From Callipepla californica brunnescens (taxonomy: Eukaryota > Chordata > Aves > Galliformes > Odontophoridae), in contig JALIRH010000002.1 in NCBI GenBank assembly GCA_023055505.1, positions 16,701,244 through 16,765,243 on the forward strand: DNA of 64,000 bases, read 5' to 3'. Positions 12,398 to 63,285 of the stretch are shown one piece after another. The notes below the pieces were generated by a model that saw only the letters and a list, made by a program, of their open reading frames with translations, was not told the DNA's origin and made no database searches. Position 1 is the stretch's first letter, and the number at the start of each line of letters is the position of its first letter. The position numbers and the translations under genes are program-made.

Positions 12398-15300
12398 GTA
12401 AGTAAAACATCCTTCTTACAGAATCAGGAATGGTCAGGTCAGCAGGCCATGATGCAGGACCAGGACTCCTTGAGAGAGAAGGGAAATGAAATCAGAACCA
12501 AAATTAATTCACAGGACATGGTCAAAGGGAAATCATTCTCTTGAATGAAAAAGCGAGCGAAGCAAAACAAACAAAAAAGAATCTATCCAGAAAAACCTTT
12601 CACATATCTATGTTTAAGAGGCTGGTTGGTAACATCTGATGATAGTCTCAGGTTTCATGGACTATACACATTAGAGAAGTGGGAAGTTATATTTAGGAAA
12701 TGTCATTAAATTTGACACTAGATTTATTGGTTCATCTAAGCCAATACTTATTTCTTAATATTTTAGTCCTATTTCAGGTTAACATTTCTTTCCACATCAA
12801 GAAACCACAGCTATTCATCTACTTCTGCAAATAACAAGTCAAAATAAACACTCTTGAGCAAATAATATTTCCAAATGCTTATTCATTATTTTGCTTCATA
12901 CAAACTGTGAACATTCTTGGGTGTAATTTGCACAGAATGTCCAAAAAAGATATTGCTGGAATTACTTCTAAATACATCTTAATAAAAGCTGCTCCTTGGA
13001 AGCTTTCTGCAGCTTTGAAATTCACAAGTTCAAAGAATGGGAACTATCAAAGGAGCTGGGACCCTAAATATATATTAGAAAGCATGAGAAAACATCATAT
13101 TGCCTCTACTTCCACAGGATTGATTTGAATCATGCAATGCTATAAATAATTTATAAATCTTGTTATAAATTATTTGACAAAAGAACTTCTGAATCACTGA
13201 TAGATTCTCCAAAGTCTCTCTACATCATCGATAGAAAAAAAAAATGTTCATCAAACATTGTGGAAGTTTCTGACATACAAACTTTCTGACTGATTTGAAC
13301 AAAAAGCAGTAAGCAGAATCTATTACTTGCAGAAGTAGTTGTTACAAGTTCCACTGAGAATTTGGAATTAAGTTGCAATCAAAACCATAGTACCAGACAG
13401 TTTTGGGTAGGGCTTCTTTTAATAAGAGGACTGTGCTTTAAGATTACTAGATAACAGTAGCTTTGTTTGAAACCTAGGTGATGAACAAGTAAGGTTCAGC
13501 CACAGCCATGTGGCCCTGGGGGTCTCCCAAGATAGCCAAGGAACAGCAGAAGCTGGTAGAAATTCTTGTCTGCTTTCCCAGAGACCTCTGGCAGAACAAC
13601 CTTTCCAGAAGACAGCTACAAACAGCTGTGCTGGAGCCAGATTTGCCAGAGGTTAGCTGCCAAACTCATTCATCACGCTCTTCTCAGCAAAAGATGAAAA
13701 GGTCCACATGTCCAACGCTTCACGAGGGGAAGCTGTAGGCAGTCATTAGACACACGTTTGCTCTGCTTCACAAACTGTAATGTTGCAGGCACGAATGCAT
13801 GACCAAGCCTGAACTGTTTGGTGTAGGACCTCACATGTAATTTCAAATGCGTTACGAAAGAGGGCACGGCTCTGAGGCCAGGGTGTGCTAAGGCTCTGCT
13901 GGGGCCCAACTGCAGCTGGGCCAGGCCTGGCCTGATGAGCCTGCAAGGAGGGAAGGGGCCAGCACCAGGACACTGCTTCCCAATGCTCTGCTGTGTAACT
14001 GACCAGTCATCTCTCAGAAGGAACAAATGGTTAAGAGTCAAACTGGAAAAGCTCTCCAGTAATCCAGAGCTTGAGAGTTTGTGGCCCCTATTCGTGGCAG
14101 AGTCTGTGTGCACTGTCCTTAAACAGAAATCAGCACAGAAACAAAGCATCAAAACAAAGATTTGACACAGACTGTGTGCGTGGGAGGGGAATATATTTGC
14201 AGCATATTACCTGTAAATAACACCAATTAAAACAAATTGCTTGCTAAAAATATTACAATACAGGCAAAACAGCTAGCTTTTAAATCCTACATATGTTTTC
14301 TCCATGTGTCTATTACCTGGGGGAAAATAGATTTGCAATGAGGTGAAAATGACAATTACTGCCCTCTCTTCTACTGAAATCTGCAAGTCATTTTCTTCAT
14401 TTGCTATGTCATTAACATGACTGGATTTGTTCTAAAAACTATTTTTTATGCATTTTTTTATATCCTCAGAATACATTATTTCTGCCTGTTACTTTTATGA
14501 ATCTCTCAGTTGGCCTTAATCTTCTAAAAGCCCAAAAGAATATGGTTGTTAAGGCACCATTTTCCACTCTATATCCCATGAAAAACAAAACAAAATAAAA
14601 AAAAACTAAACATCAGTGCCAGTATTTTTCCCCTTCACACTGCACCTTCAGTGCAATGTTTAATGCAATCAGGCTACTTCTTTCATCTAGCGAACGTTAA
14701 CTTCTACAGGCTTAAGTAGTACTAATTAATTTCTGTTTAGGAGTCCAAGGGATTCAGCAGAGATGAAATTCAGAACACTTTTTTAGTGTTTTTAGGGATT
14801 CACACTCTTCCTCTTTAAACAGGATAATAGGAAATACAGGATGTGGACGCTGTCCTCCTGCAAGTTCAGAATGCAGTTAGTGCTATCACTTAGTGTAACA
14901 GTAACCTGTTAATGCAGGTTACTCGTTACTCACAGTGGGATTATTACAGTGGGCTAAAACTCACAGTCTTCAATTTGGATCCACAATTCACTGTTATGCA
15001 CTATACAAACATGAAAAAAATGATCTCAGGTCTATGATAGTTTATTACATTGACTCATCAAACTAAGTAACAAGGAAAATTGCACTTCAGCAGTTATGAC
15101 TAGCAAATACATTAAAAGATTAACAATATGGGTCTTCCAAACTGACATACAGCATGATAAAAGCAAAATGATTGACATGATGGCATTTTTCTCAGCCACT
15201 GGGAAGGCTTGAAAAGAGAAATAAAGGCTTTGGCAAGAAAAGATGAGAATAGTTGCTAGACAGTTTAAATAAAAAGACATAAGACTTTGCAGAGATCAGC

Positions 15301-16761
15301 TATCTCACTCACTGACAGATTCTCCTCTCTACCTGAGGAACTGCAGATTCAGGCCTTTCTCAGAGATCATAGTCCTTGAAAAGACAGTGGAGCAGCCTGA
15401 TTCTCATGCTTGTCATCATACTGACGGTGAAGGGTATCCTTGGAACTTCGGTACAATTTCTTAATATAGTTAAGCCAAGCAAGTGGCAACTCCAGAACTG
15501 AAAATAATGGTCCTGTTCTCCTACATCATTTTCTACCTCAGACATGAGGTGTCTGCACTTCTTGCACCAGTGCCATCCAGTACTGGTGGCATTCTGGTAG
15601 TGCCACACACCTCTCTTCTACAGGCTCAGTAGAAAACAAAGCATGAAGCAAGCTTGCAGTGTTTTACTAACTGTAGTTTTGTTCTGATATTGTTAAAAAA
15701 TGTTCAGATACTACTGGGCTGGTATCAGCCTTCTGGGGATTAGAAGTATTAAAAAACAAATTAGTCTAGTATAGCTACGGCACAACGTGCTCCTTAGGTG
15801 AGCTCTACACTGACACAGTGACAGGACGTGGACAGCACAAAGACTAGCTCAGAGTATCTATAACTCTCACAATATGATGTTGTCCACTAGAGGAAAGAAC
15901 ATCAGCAGTCTGCCTGCCTGCACCCAGTCAGCAATATGATATTGCTACACACACACACAAACAAAATCAGTTAAGAATTCTTAAGATTAGTAGCCTTAAG
16001 TCTCCTCCAGCCTCATACCCTTGCCAGTGAGAATATGAACTCTGGGGTCAAATCTAGGCTACAAGATGAAATCAAGCTGTCGGTGCATTTGCCTTTCAGA
16101 ACCAGCTGAAATGTGGACTAAAAACTCCTGGAGAACTAGTTCAGAACTGAGGAAAATATGCCACCTGGTGGTTAGCAACTACTCTAGAAAATGTTATACA
16201 TGTATACGTTAATAAAGATTAGTAGCAGAAGTGTAATTTAATTATGAAATGCAAAACTGAAACGCCATTTTTGTTTCAATCAGCACAAGCAAGCTCAGCA
16301 AAGAAAGAAGCATCAAAGCTCAGAGGAAATACAGTCCTGTTAGCAGCCTGAAGAATAGGTGGCAGGAGTGGGCAGACCAGCACGTCACAATGCAGAAGTT
16401 GAACCCCTTCAGCGAAGAATTTGACCACGAGCTGGCCATGGCCACACGCCTGCACAAGGGAGATGAAGGCTACGGCCGGCCAAAGGAAGGCACCAAAACT
16501 GCTGAAAGGGCCAAGAGAGCGGAGGCCCACATCCACCGCGAGATTAGAGATCTGTGTTTTATCATTGAGACCATGGCTAAGCCGCGGCGTGACGGCAAGA
16601 TACAAGTCACTTTCGGGGAACTCTTTGAGAGATATGTTCGTATTTCAGATAAGGTTGTAGGGATTCTCATGAGAGCCAGGAAACATGGGCTGGTGGACTT
16701 TGAGGGAGAAATGTTATGGCAAGGAAGGGATGACAATGTCGTAATTACTTTATTAAAATAA
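11682..16761 (+). CDS. ABRA: ABRA / STARS, actin-binding Rho-activating protein (two exons, spliced)
   Basis: The CDS is join(11682..12397, 16284..16761), 1194 nt, 397 residues plus stop; the human protein is about 380. ABRA is a sarcomeric actin-binding protein of heart and skeletal muscle that promotes actin polymerisation and, through RhoA and MRTF, SRF-dependent transcription. Seen here: a basic N-terminal segment with RGWQQWASD (residues 30-38); a Ser/Glu-rich low-complexity region; the conserved KTVVSKAYERASDVS segment; SPTIRRKCSNIVSEL (actin-binding half); DAEDSGYG; a second tryptophan repeat NRWQEWADQH (263-272); and a C-terminal Costars domain from about 280, with LHKGDEGYGRP, KIQVTF and a terminal VVITLLK. 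The intron is 3,886 nt with GTAAGT donor and TTTCAATCAG acceptor; a TTC codon is split 2+1. I chose 11682 because MAPEEK matches the mammalian start MAPGEK. An in-frame ATG at 11664 (also good Kozak, A at -3, G at +4) would add MAADSN. OXR1 follows downstream on the opposite strand. Confidence 0.96.
12398..16283 (+). other. ABRA: ABRA intron
   Basis: 3,886 nt, GTAAGT...CAG. Contains a moderately GC-rich patch at about 13.5-14.1 kb that I cannot assign to a repeat family, and a short CA run near 15.95 kb. Open frames here do not resemble known proteins. Confidence 0.85.
16284..16761 (+). CDS. ABRA: ABRA coding exon 2 (Costars domain)
   Basis: 478 coding nt. The first base completes the split TTC codon, followed by TSKLSKERSIKAQRKYSPV and the second RWQxWAD repeat. 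The rest is the Costars domain, a winged-helix-like actin-binding fold, the most strongly conserved part of the protein. TAA stop at 16759-16761. An ATG at 16390 lies inside the exon and is not a start. Confidence 0.95.
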
Positions 16762-17063
16762 GCATGCTACATGAGCAACTTGCCTTGGAAAACCTCTTTT
16801 TTCCTTTGCTATTAGCTTTCACACATTTGGAATATAAGCAGGTGAATACAGACACTCATAGCAACAGAAACAGCTACAAATGAATTCCAATTTTTTACTC
16901 GTTCTCACATTCAAGTTTCTTTCAACTATTTAAAAAGGGAATATAAACCACACCAGATCAGAAGTGGAATGATGATCTAAACTCTGACCAAGTTTTTGAT
17001 CTTAGGTGCATATTTCCTAGCTTATCTATTTAAATGCATATAAAAAAAGGTTTATTTGTATAC

Positions 17064-17069
17064 AATAAA
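17064..17069 (+). terminator. Candidate ABRA polyadenylation signal
   Basis: AATAAA about 300 nt after the ABRA stop, followed by a T-rich stretch with TTTGTTTTTTAT, as expected of a downstream element. This gives a short 3'UTR; a later AATAAA near 17.92 kb could be used instead. Confidence 0.5.
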
Positions 17070-18621
17070 GATGACAAATTTGTTTTTTATAAATAATATA
17101 AGCAAATACTTCTACAGTGACAGCTGCCACCAACTTTTTCTTAGATATCACAGAATCTGACAAATATTTTATAAATGAGACTTTTTTATTTAATATATTT
17201 ATATAATTTATTAAATGCTTTCATTTTTTAGTTATGGCTGATTACCAGAAACCATTAGATAGAATATAAAGCATAAAATGTTTAGAACAGATAGCCATGT
17301 AGAAAATAACTCCTACACAAAATTGTGCAATGTATCATCTGAATAACTGTGTAAAGATCTTTCGTAAATACAGGGGAAAATAAGACAATGTAAATTCATG
17401 TAACTGTATTGATGTTTACAGTGAACAAGTGATTACATCTTCTACTGAAATGTACTTCTATAAGATACAGAAGCAGCACTCAGCCCTGAAATCACATGAC
17501 TTCAGGGGAAGCGGTGTTGTGCAGAACCAGCCTAATTCTACAGTATTTGTTGCTTTAGCCATTCTGAAATCGCTGAAACAATGTATTTCAGTAGGGGACA
17601 CCGAAGAGATTTATATCCCAGTGAAAGAACACTTTAATGTCTAAAAATTTTGTTTGTCTTTTACACAAATCTGAGAACTTTATATTGCTCACTGGATTAT
17701 ATGGATCACAACGTCACCAGACTACTACTGTGGAAAAACAAAAAAGAACAAACAAATAAACAAACGAACAAATCTGATGCTGTTGAAAACGTGCTTTGTA
17801 TGCAAATCATTTGTAACACATCCACAGGCCTGTGCACGTAATTTGCATAATGAGAAATGTTTTTTTCCCCTCCTAAGACTCTGAATATTCAAATTGAAAG
17901 AGCAGATATTTTCTTAAAGAATAAAAGGCTGTATGAACACTCTGACTCTGCTATAAAACAATCATTACTAATGTATCATCAAGAACACAGGTACTTCAGT
18001 TTGAATCCCCAATAAACAGGTGAGTTACATATTGTTTAAATATGTAAAGGTGGTACAAGAACTGGTTACTATGTGTTTATTGTAAGTTGGCATGACACAG
18101 TATTTTAGGCACAGTTACCCATTGTGAATCTCAGGAAGAAAAAATTCTACTAGACGAATTCAATAGCATTTCTTTAGCATTCATATTCTCTCGAGATTTC
18201 TTAGACTACTCAAATAGATCTGCAAAACTGACTTCAAATGTAATATTTCAATATTAGCATATTCTTACCTTATTCACACAGCTTCCTAAGTTGTTTTGAG
18301 AAAGTCTGCTTGTGAAAGGAATACATGAATTATAAATAAAACGTTTATTTATTTGGTTTCCTCTCCCAAACACTAGAAAAGAAATACTGTCATTTATCTT
18401 CTATGAAGTAAAACAGCAATAGGTTATTTTGAAATACAAGTACCTTCTCCTGTTTTCAAGCTGTTAAATTATTTGCCTATGGAGCTTTCACTGTCCAAAG
18501 CATCAGAAGATGACTTCAAAGCACACAGAAATGAAACAGTTGGAATATTTAGATACCTGTAAAAAGAATACACCTCAAAGGCAAAACAGGGGGTCACCTC
18601 CTCGCAGACCTTCAGAAGTGA
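17070..18621. other. ABRA 3' flank
   Basis: No gene seen. It contains two inverted octamer motifs (ATGCAAAT at 17800-17807, ATTTGCAT at 17841-17848) flanking a perfect 12-bp palindrome CACAGGCCTGTG at 17823-17834. Confidence 0.5.
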
Positions 18622-19310
18622 CATAGAATCACAAGGTTGGAAACGACCTACAAGATCATTCAGTCCAGCTGTCCTCCCATCACCATTGCTGCCACAAGCA
18701 TTAAACCATATCTTGCAGCTCCTCATCCAGGCGCCTCTTGAACACTGCTAGGGATGGCAATTCCACCACCTCCCTGGGCAGGCCATTCCCGTGCCTCACC
18801 AGTCACTGAGAGAAGGAGTTTTTCCTTATATCTAACTCAATCCTGCTCTGGTACAACTTGTGGCCATTTGCTCAGGTCCTATTTGTAGCCTGGGAGAAGA
18901 GGCAAAACTCCTCCTCATCTCAACCTCCCTTCAGGAAATTGTAGAGTGCAATGAGGTCTCCTCTGAGCCTCCTCTTCTCCAGACTAAACAACCCCAGCTC
19001 CCTCAGTCACTCCTTGTAAGACTTGTTCTCCAGACCTCTCACCATTTTCATTGCCTTTATTTGGACATATTCCAGGGCTTCAATGTCTCTCTTGCAGTGA
19101 GGAGCCCAAAACTGAACACAGTACTTGAGGTGCTGCCTCATCAGTGCTGAGTACAGTGGGATGATTACCTCCCTGCTCCTGCCGGCTAGACTTGGTAATG
19201 CAGGCCAGGATGCCATTGGCCTTCTTGGCCACCTGGGCACACTGTCGGCTCATGTTCAGCTGAGCATCAACCAACACTCCCAGGTCCCTTTCCTCTTCAC
19301 AATGTACATG
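18622..19310 (-). mobile_element. CR1 LINE fragment with end of the reverse-transcriptase ORF
   Basis: Read on the - strand, this contains broken ORF2 sequence ([50 protein letters not shown]) followed by the 3' non-coding end and one terminal octamer at 18622. Several frameshifts separate the pieces, so it is an old dead copy. It lies between the ABRA and OXR1 3' ends. Confidence 0.92.
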
Positions 19311-21210
19311 GGCCCGGGCCCCTGTCAGCCTCAACTGTGCTACAATTCTGTGAAATGTTTACCGAGTTACATCATATTTCTGCTCACAAGAAATTCTATC
19401 CAATTATAAGACAACGCAGCACAGATTAAGTTCATCACAAATACTTTTTTCAGTGTTATACTCATGGAATTTAAAGCCCAAGAGCACCTCATCACCACAT
19501 GTGGAATTATATACATTTTCTTTCATTCAGTGCCCTTAGACAGTAGAAAAACATATTTTTGTACTGAAACACAAACATGGCAAACCACCAAGTGCACTTC
19601 AATATTATGCACAATCACAGCAGGTAGTATGAACGTGCATTAATACAAAGTCTACACTGCACCTTCAGGGAAACATATGGAAAAAACAGGTGTATTGCTG
19701 AAGTAGGAATCAGAAAACCTGAATTATGTCTTAAGCCACTCAGCGCCCATACAAAAACACCTTGCTGAAACTTTTTTCATCTCTTCTACCTTTTTAATAG
19801 GGAAATGGAAGCTGGAGTGCCTCTTACACCATCTACCTGTTTGAAGTTGTTTTTAATGAAGAAATTGTTAAACTAAAATTACTTTTCATTCACATAACAG
19901 CCATCTCTGCTTTGCTGCATATCTGCTAATAAAAAAGAAGAGGGGGTGACTGCATCACAAGCAGATTATGTCTCTGACTTTTACACTGAATTGAGGCAGA
20001 CATTTGACCTGGATGCAAAATATTTATTTCCAATTGGATTAAAAAAAAATTCTCCTAAGTAATATGACTGTATTTGCCTAATACTGTTCCCCCTCATTTA
20101 ACTTTTTTGCAAGAGGCATGACACAGAGCTGTCTAAAATGATGCAGATTTAATACTTCTCTTGAATAATAACTGTAAATATCAACAGTTAAGGATATATA
20201 AAAGTGTCTCATGTATGTCAAATGTTTCATTAAAAAGTTTTTACATAAATTTAAAGATGTGAAGTTTCCATGCAAATCATCTGAAGAAAGTAAACCTGAA
20301 CTAATGAAAAAGCAGTACTTCATAATTCTCCCAGCGTAACTCTCCCACTATATTACAATTGTTACTAGTATGATCTCTGCTGAATTTAAATACTAAACTT
20401 CTATATACTAAGATAGTAGTCAGAAACTGTTTGATTAAAGTAGTCCTGGTAAATTTTCTCACCTGTTTTATTTCTGTCTTGCTTCAAGAATAGTTTATCA
20501 AACTGACTAACCTTTCCACAACCATCAGCTTTTCACATAAGCAGTGGACAGCACAGTTACTGTCATGGTAGCTTACAGCTGCACAATATTTTCCTAATAA
20601 CTCTTATTTACATATGAATTTTTCTTTACTTGAAATGTCTTATTCTTCTGTTTGATGTTTATGTTGCTGTTTTAAGTGTTGTGCTACAAAATAAAGTTCC
20701 TTCCTTGGTACTAACAAACTTGCCTCCTCTCCTGTAAGATCTCAGAGCTTCATATTTCTTCTTCAAATGTAACTTTCAAGCTTAAGCTGAATTTATATCA
20801 GAATAAATTTGAGTTTCACATCACAACAGCTGATGCAGTGGCTTTGAGTGAGTGGATCATTAAGTAGATGCATATGCAACTTAGCTCCGTCCTCCATGGC
20901 AGTAATTCTTTCTCTAGAGCCAGAGTTCTGTACTACAGAGCACTTTTTGAAGCTAGGCTACTAAAATAAGAATCAGTAGTAGCAGAAAGTATACAGTTGT
21001 GGTGAGATGTCACCATGGGCCAAAGAAATGAGCAAGCTGTCAGTAAGTATTCCAGGTATTTCATTAAAACATCAAGCTAGTCAATTAATAAATCCAGGTA
21101 CAGTGTTCTGAGACACAGACAGATTCCCAGCAAAAAGCTCTTTCAAAATGTAGCTCATACGGCCTTCAGCATATGTCAAAGCTCAATTCCTCACAAGAAC
21201 AGAAGAAAAC
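19311..21210. other. Intergenic, no gene seen
   Basis: AT-rich unique-looking sequence between CR1 relics; no open frame with recognisable content. Confidence 0.55.
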
Positions 21211-21274
21211 AGGGGTTGGACTAGATGACCTCTGGGGGTCCCTTCCAACTCCTACAATTCTGTGATTCTGTGAA
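21211..21274 (+). mobile_element. CR1 3'-end fragment
   Basis: GGGGTTGGACTAGATGACCT, CTGGGGGTCCCTTCCAACTC, then ATTCTGTGATTCTGTG: the canonical CR1 tail with two terminal octamers. Strongly 5'-truncated, about 64 bp. Confidence 0.88.
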
Positions 21275-21980
21275 AATCTTGCCAAGAAAGATGGAAAAGA
21301 ATCACACTGCAAAAATTCCTACTGAATCAGAAGAAGGAGGGACATGAAGATAGTTAAAATCTTTTACATGCATCTTACAGAAGTTAACTTATTTCATATT
21401 TAAACAAATATAATTACTCCTGTACTGCTTATCATACTTTTTGATTTTCATCATTATGACCCTTTTTCCAATACTGATTCAGAAATATTAGCAACCTGAC
21501 TTGCTGTGCTTTTATATGATTCTTGAGAGTTTAATTCTTCAAAAAGTTCTTCACAGCAGGTTTTAAAATCTAACATAACATTTATCTGCAATATGGAACT
21601 TCCTCTCTATTTAAGCACTTGAATTAGTGGTTTCTGCCAGCAAGAATAATGTAAAGCTTTTATTTATTTTTTTTTTCATGAAAATGGCTGACAGCATATT
21701 CCAATCTCACCACTTCCCACTAGGTTTTTAAAAATGAAAAACATCAAAGGGGAACAAACATGGAAGTTTTTTTTTTTTTCCCCCCCTAATATTTTAGGTG
21801 CGTTCTGTGAAATATTATGCATGTAGCAGATAAGCAAGCAGCAATTCATGCATGAAAAGAGGGGATCTGGCTCAACCAATACAGCCTTATGAATCAATAT
21901 GGCCTTAAAGGGCTTTACAGAAGTATATACTGAAATTGTGTTGACAGTATTACTTACCTGAATTAACTGCAATATGCTAA

Positions 21981-22020
21981 GAACTCCAGAGGTCCCTTCT
22001 AGCCCCTAAAGTTCTGTCTG
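21981..22020 (+). mobile_element. CR1 3'-end relic
   Basis: AACTCCAGAGGTCCCTTCTA, GCCCCTAAAGTTCTGT resembles the CR1 end CTCCAGAGGTCCCTTCCAAC. Short and diverged. Confidence 0.6.
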
Positions 22021-22748
22021 ATGCTACTACTAGGCATTTATCTTTTTATGTTACTAGAAAAAGAAAGGACGTTAAAGCAGGCACATAATTCTGACAAAAC
22101 AAAACCAGCTGCACTCATACTTTCGCACCCAATGTTTCCAAACTCCTGCAATATTTGACCAGACATTTTCTAAACACTTATTGCACATCAAAAGATGAAG
22201 AAGTGATCATCAGCACTTAAGGGCGAGCAACTGAATTCTATGTATTCAGTGAAGTTATGCAAGTAACAACAATAACTTGCATTTGTGCTTCTAGTGCATT
22301 CCAACTTCTGAATAAACCCCAACTCAAGTTTATTTTTACATATATTTAGATTTATTTGCTATACATCACTGTGACCTTAGAGTATTTAAAATCCATTACA
22401 GGATTTTCTTTTTCAATAATCAGTCTTAACTCCACAAAGACAATAATACTGCTGTGGAAGACCAAAGGGAGAAAAGCCATTTTAGTTTATTTACACTTCC
22501 TTATTTTGTAAACATTTAGTCTACACATTGTACTAATTTCTAATGAGGATAAAGAGCTATACACAAAGACAGGAAACAAAGCCCTGTATTTCTATTCATA
22601 TAGAGCATTAGCATATTATAAGATGAACCTTCTGCCCTTTCTCATTACCATAGCAGTAAACTGTCTTCAAATAGGTTTTTAAAACTTTCCAAATATGTAA
22701 ATATTTTGAAATATACAACTACATCTACTTAAGCCAACTCATTTGGCC

Positions 22749-22754
22749 TTTATT
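22749..22754 (-). terminator. Candidate OXR1 polyadenylation signal
   Basis: AATAAA on the - strand about 1.44 kb after the OXR1 stop with a GT-rich downstream element. An alternative copy lies at 22486-22491. Confidence 0.4.
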
Positions 22755-24069
22755 CCATTTCTAGAATAATTTAAAGTGCTATAAGCAACCCGTCAATCAA
22801 CACTTTTCTCTAATAACAAAACTACTTTAAACATTAATTTACAAGATAATATACAATGTTTATCTGAAATAGCTGAAATTTCAGCACAAAGTCAGTCAGT
22901 CACTGTCACACTTAACAGCAATTTTTTTTTTTTTTTGCCTTGTTTGCAGAACATAGAATAAAAGCTTTGAAACAAACAATTTTGTTGAGCTGTTATTGCC
23001 ACAACGGCTTATCAATTTTCCTACAAAAGTGAACAAGAGCTACTGGAACTGTGTACTAGTCTGTCATTTTTGAGGTCACATGACAGTAAGTTTGCATATT
23101 CCACAAGTCTACTGAATTACAATATTGTCTACCTATAGTACATTGTCTCATCATAATCAGAGCTGGTGCTAACTGTAAATTTACAACATAGACCCACTCA
23201 AAAAACATCACAATTATTTTTTCTTTGGACAGGAATAAGCTATATTCTTGGAGTTGATGTGCTACACGGCTACAACAGTATAACAGTATATATCTGACAC
23301 TATGTTGAAAGATGCGTTTGTTTCATAATCTTTGTACTTTTAATGCCCTACTATAGCTACAATTTGTCTCGAGTTTCACTCACCTTAGTCTTTTAATTTT
23401 GTGGAACTATTACATTCTTATTTTCCCTTGTTATTTTTAAGTCTTTGCCATGTAGCTCAATATTGTCAGTAATTGTCCCAAACCTGCAGACTGTTAACAG
23501 CATGTGCAAAACACTAATACAGTCATCATGCAGCTAGAAAACATTGTGTAACTCACTTTCTCAACATGAAAAAAAAAATAAATCAAGATAAGTGGCACTG
23601 TTGACTTTGGATATCTTGTAAATCAACCACAAGCATACTAGTATGTGCTAAAGAAGGAATGCTAGGCTTCTCGTCTGTGGCACCTTAACAATATTCCCAT
23701 TGTTGGTCCAGACCAGTCTCTGCAGTACTACTTCCAAGTACCTACACGCAGCTTTCTACTTACATAGGATCATACAGGGCAACTTCATTTACAGATATAA
23801 TTTAAATACAAAAATAATAACCTATATTCAATGAAGCAGCTCGCAGCAGGATTACAGAAAGACGTGTGTGGGAAACCTGGGAAGCAAGTGTAAGAAGGAT
23901 GATAAAGTTTTATAGACTGCAAGGATTGAAGTAATGTTCTCTTTTAGTCCACAGTCTGTATTTTTTGAATTTCTACAGCTTACAAAAAGTAGGACAGTTT
24001 GTTACCGACAAGAAAGCATGAAGAAAGTCCACTATTGCAAAATAACCAAACAGCCATGATGAAAACTAC

Positions 24070-24095
24070 AAAAAAAAAAAAAAAAAAAAAAAAAA
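24070..24095 (+). repeat. A26 homopolymer (U26 in the OXR1 mRNA)
   Basis: An uninterrupted run of 26 A on the + strand, about 95 nt beyond the OXR1 stop codon on the - strand. It would be transcribed as U26 in the 3'UTR. Confidence 0.9.
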
Positions 24096-24190
24096 GGTAA
24101 ACTGGTGCATTATATTGCTCATAGGGATTCCAAGCTGCATTAATTTCAGGTTTGGGACAATACTCTGTAGAAATAGCTCTCATTTACAAC

Positions 24191-63285
<39,095 letters not shown>

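Larger units (their letters stand above)
22740..24190 (-). other. Probable OXR1 3'UTR
   Basis: AT-rich and free of recognisable repeats apart from a T26 homopolymer (on the - strand) about 95 nt after the stop. It runs to a candidate AATAAA at 22749-22754 (- strand), which is followed on that strand by a GT-rich stretch (GTAGATGTAGTTGT). A second AATAAA at 22486-22491 could extend it. The end point is inferred. Confidence 0.45.

Noticed and set aside
16276..16736. ORFs in other frames over ABRA exon 2
   Set aside because: They overlap the Costars-domain coding sequence in wrong frames or on the wrong strand.
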